NCBI GenBank assembly: GCA_026395455.1
Contig: JAPLYR010000007.1
Location: 1-5,794, forward strand
From: Candidatus Roizmanbacteria bacterium
Lineage (GTDB): Bacteria > Patescibacteriota > Microgenomatia > UBA1406 > GWC2-37-13
Reading direction: 5' to 3'
Length of the DNA: 5,794 bases
How positions within the stretch are numbered: position 1 is the first letter of the stretch; every line of letters begins with the position of its first letter. The position numbers and the translations under genes are program-made. Below are positions 5,694 to 5,794 of the stretch, one piece after another. The notes beneath the pieces are model-generated. The model was given only the letters and a program-made list of their open reading frames with translations, was not told where the DNA came from and searched no databases.

Positions 5694-5794
5694 AATTTAA
5701 AGATAGCTTAAGTAGATGTAATTATTCAAATCATTTAGTTTAAAATACTAAACTCGTTTATAAAAGATTCAAGTTAAATTTGATGGGTTAGTAT

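Noticed and set aside
5694..5794. Possible gene or second operator in the right-hand end (TTTAGT N7 ACTAAA at 5734-5752)
   Set aside because: All frames I checked stop quickly. The six-base arms with unpaired centre are weak for AT-rich DNA. The region is best left as an unassigned upstream region of the ABC gene.
1..5794. Recoded TGA (glycine code 25) as in some reduced-genome lineages
   Set aside because: No TGA occurs inside any supported gene and glycine is written as GGN throughout. The two TGA codons present fall at natural protein ends, so the standard code is sufficient.

Overview
This is a low-GC stretch of bacterial chromosome holding six protein genes (one cut by the window edge) and one tRNA gene. 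No insertion sequence, phage gene or CRISPR array is visible. The short intergenic gaps, weak or absent Shine-Dalgarno sequences, a tRNA without encoded CCA and small, compact genes suggest a streamlined genome such as a Patescibacteria/CPR member. That assignment is inference; nothing here is a firm taxonomic marker. The standard genetic code fits, because no gene carries an internal in-frame TGA.

Layout, left to right. A GNAT acetyltransferase runs leftward off the edge (1-479, minus). It is divergent from a two-gene plus-strand unit made of a 10-TM EamA/DMT permease (513-1349) and, two bases after its stop, a HAD-family hydrolase (1352-1984). A tRNA-Gln(UUG) gene follows (2036-2108), then a roughly 240-base non-coding stretch with an A/T-rich hairpin and a promoter. 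Next comes a type I-beta DAHP synthase (2348-3301), the entry enzyme of the shikimate pathway. It converges on, and overlaps by 23 bases, the minus-strand gene for DNA-3-methyladenine glycosylase I (Tag, 3279-3860). Upstream of tag on the same strand lies an ABC exporter half-transporter (3893-5674). A perfect 19-base palindrome abuts the start codon of that ABC gene. The last 100 bases hold no recognisable gene.

The genes do not form an obvious pathway. They look like a housekeeping and accessory mix: aromatic biosynthesis, alkylation repair, translation, small-molecule export and acetylation. The more interesting signals are regulatory. Several -10-like hexamers sit only 6-9 bases before the ATG, which suggests leaderless transcripts. 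Two divergent promoters appear to be packed into a 33-base gap, and the ABC gene has a palindromic operator-like element at its start. I did not find a convincing previously undescribed multi-gene system.
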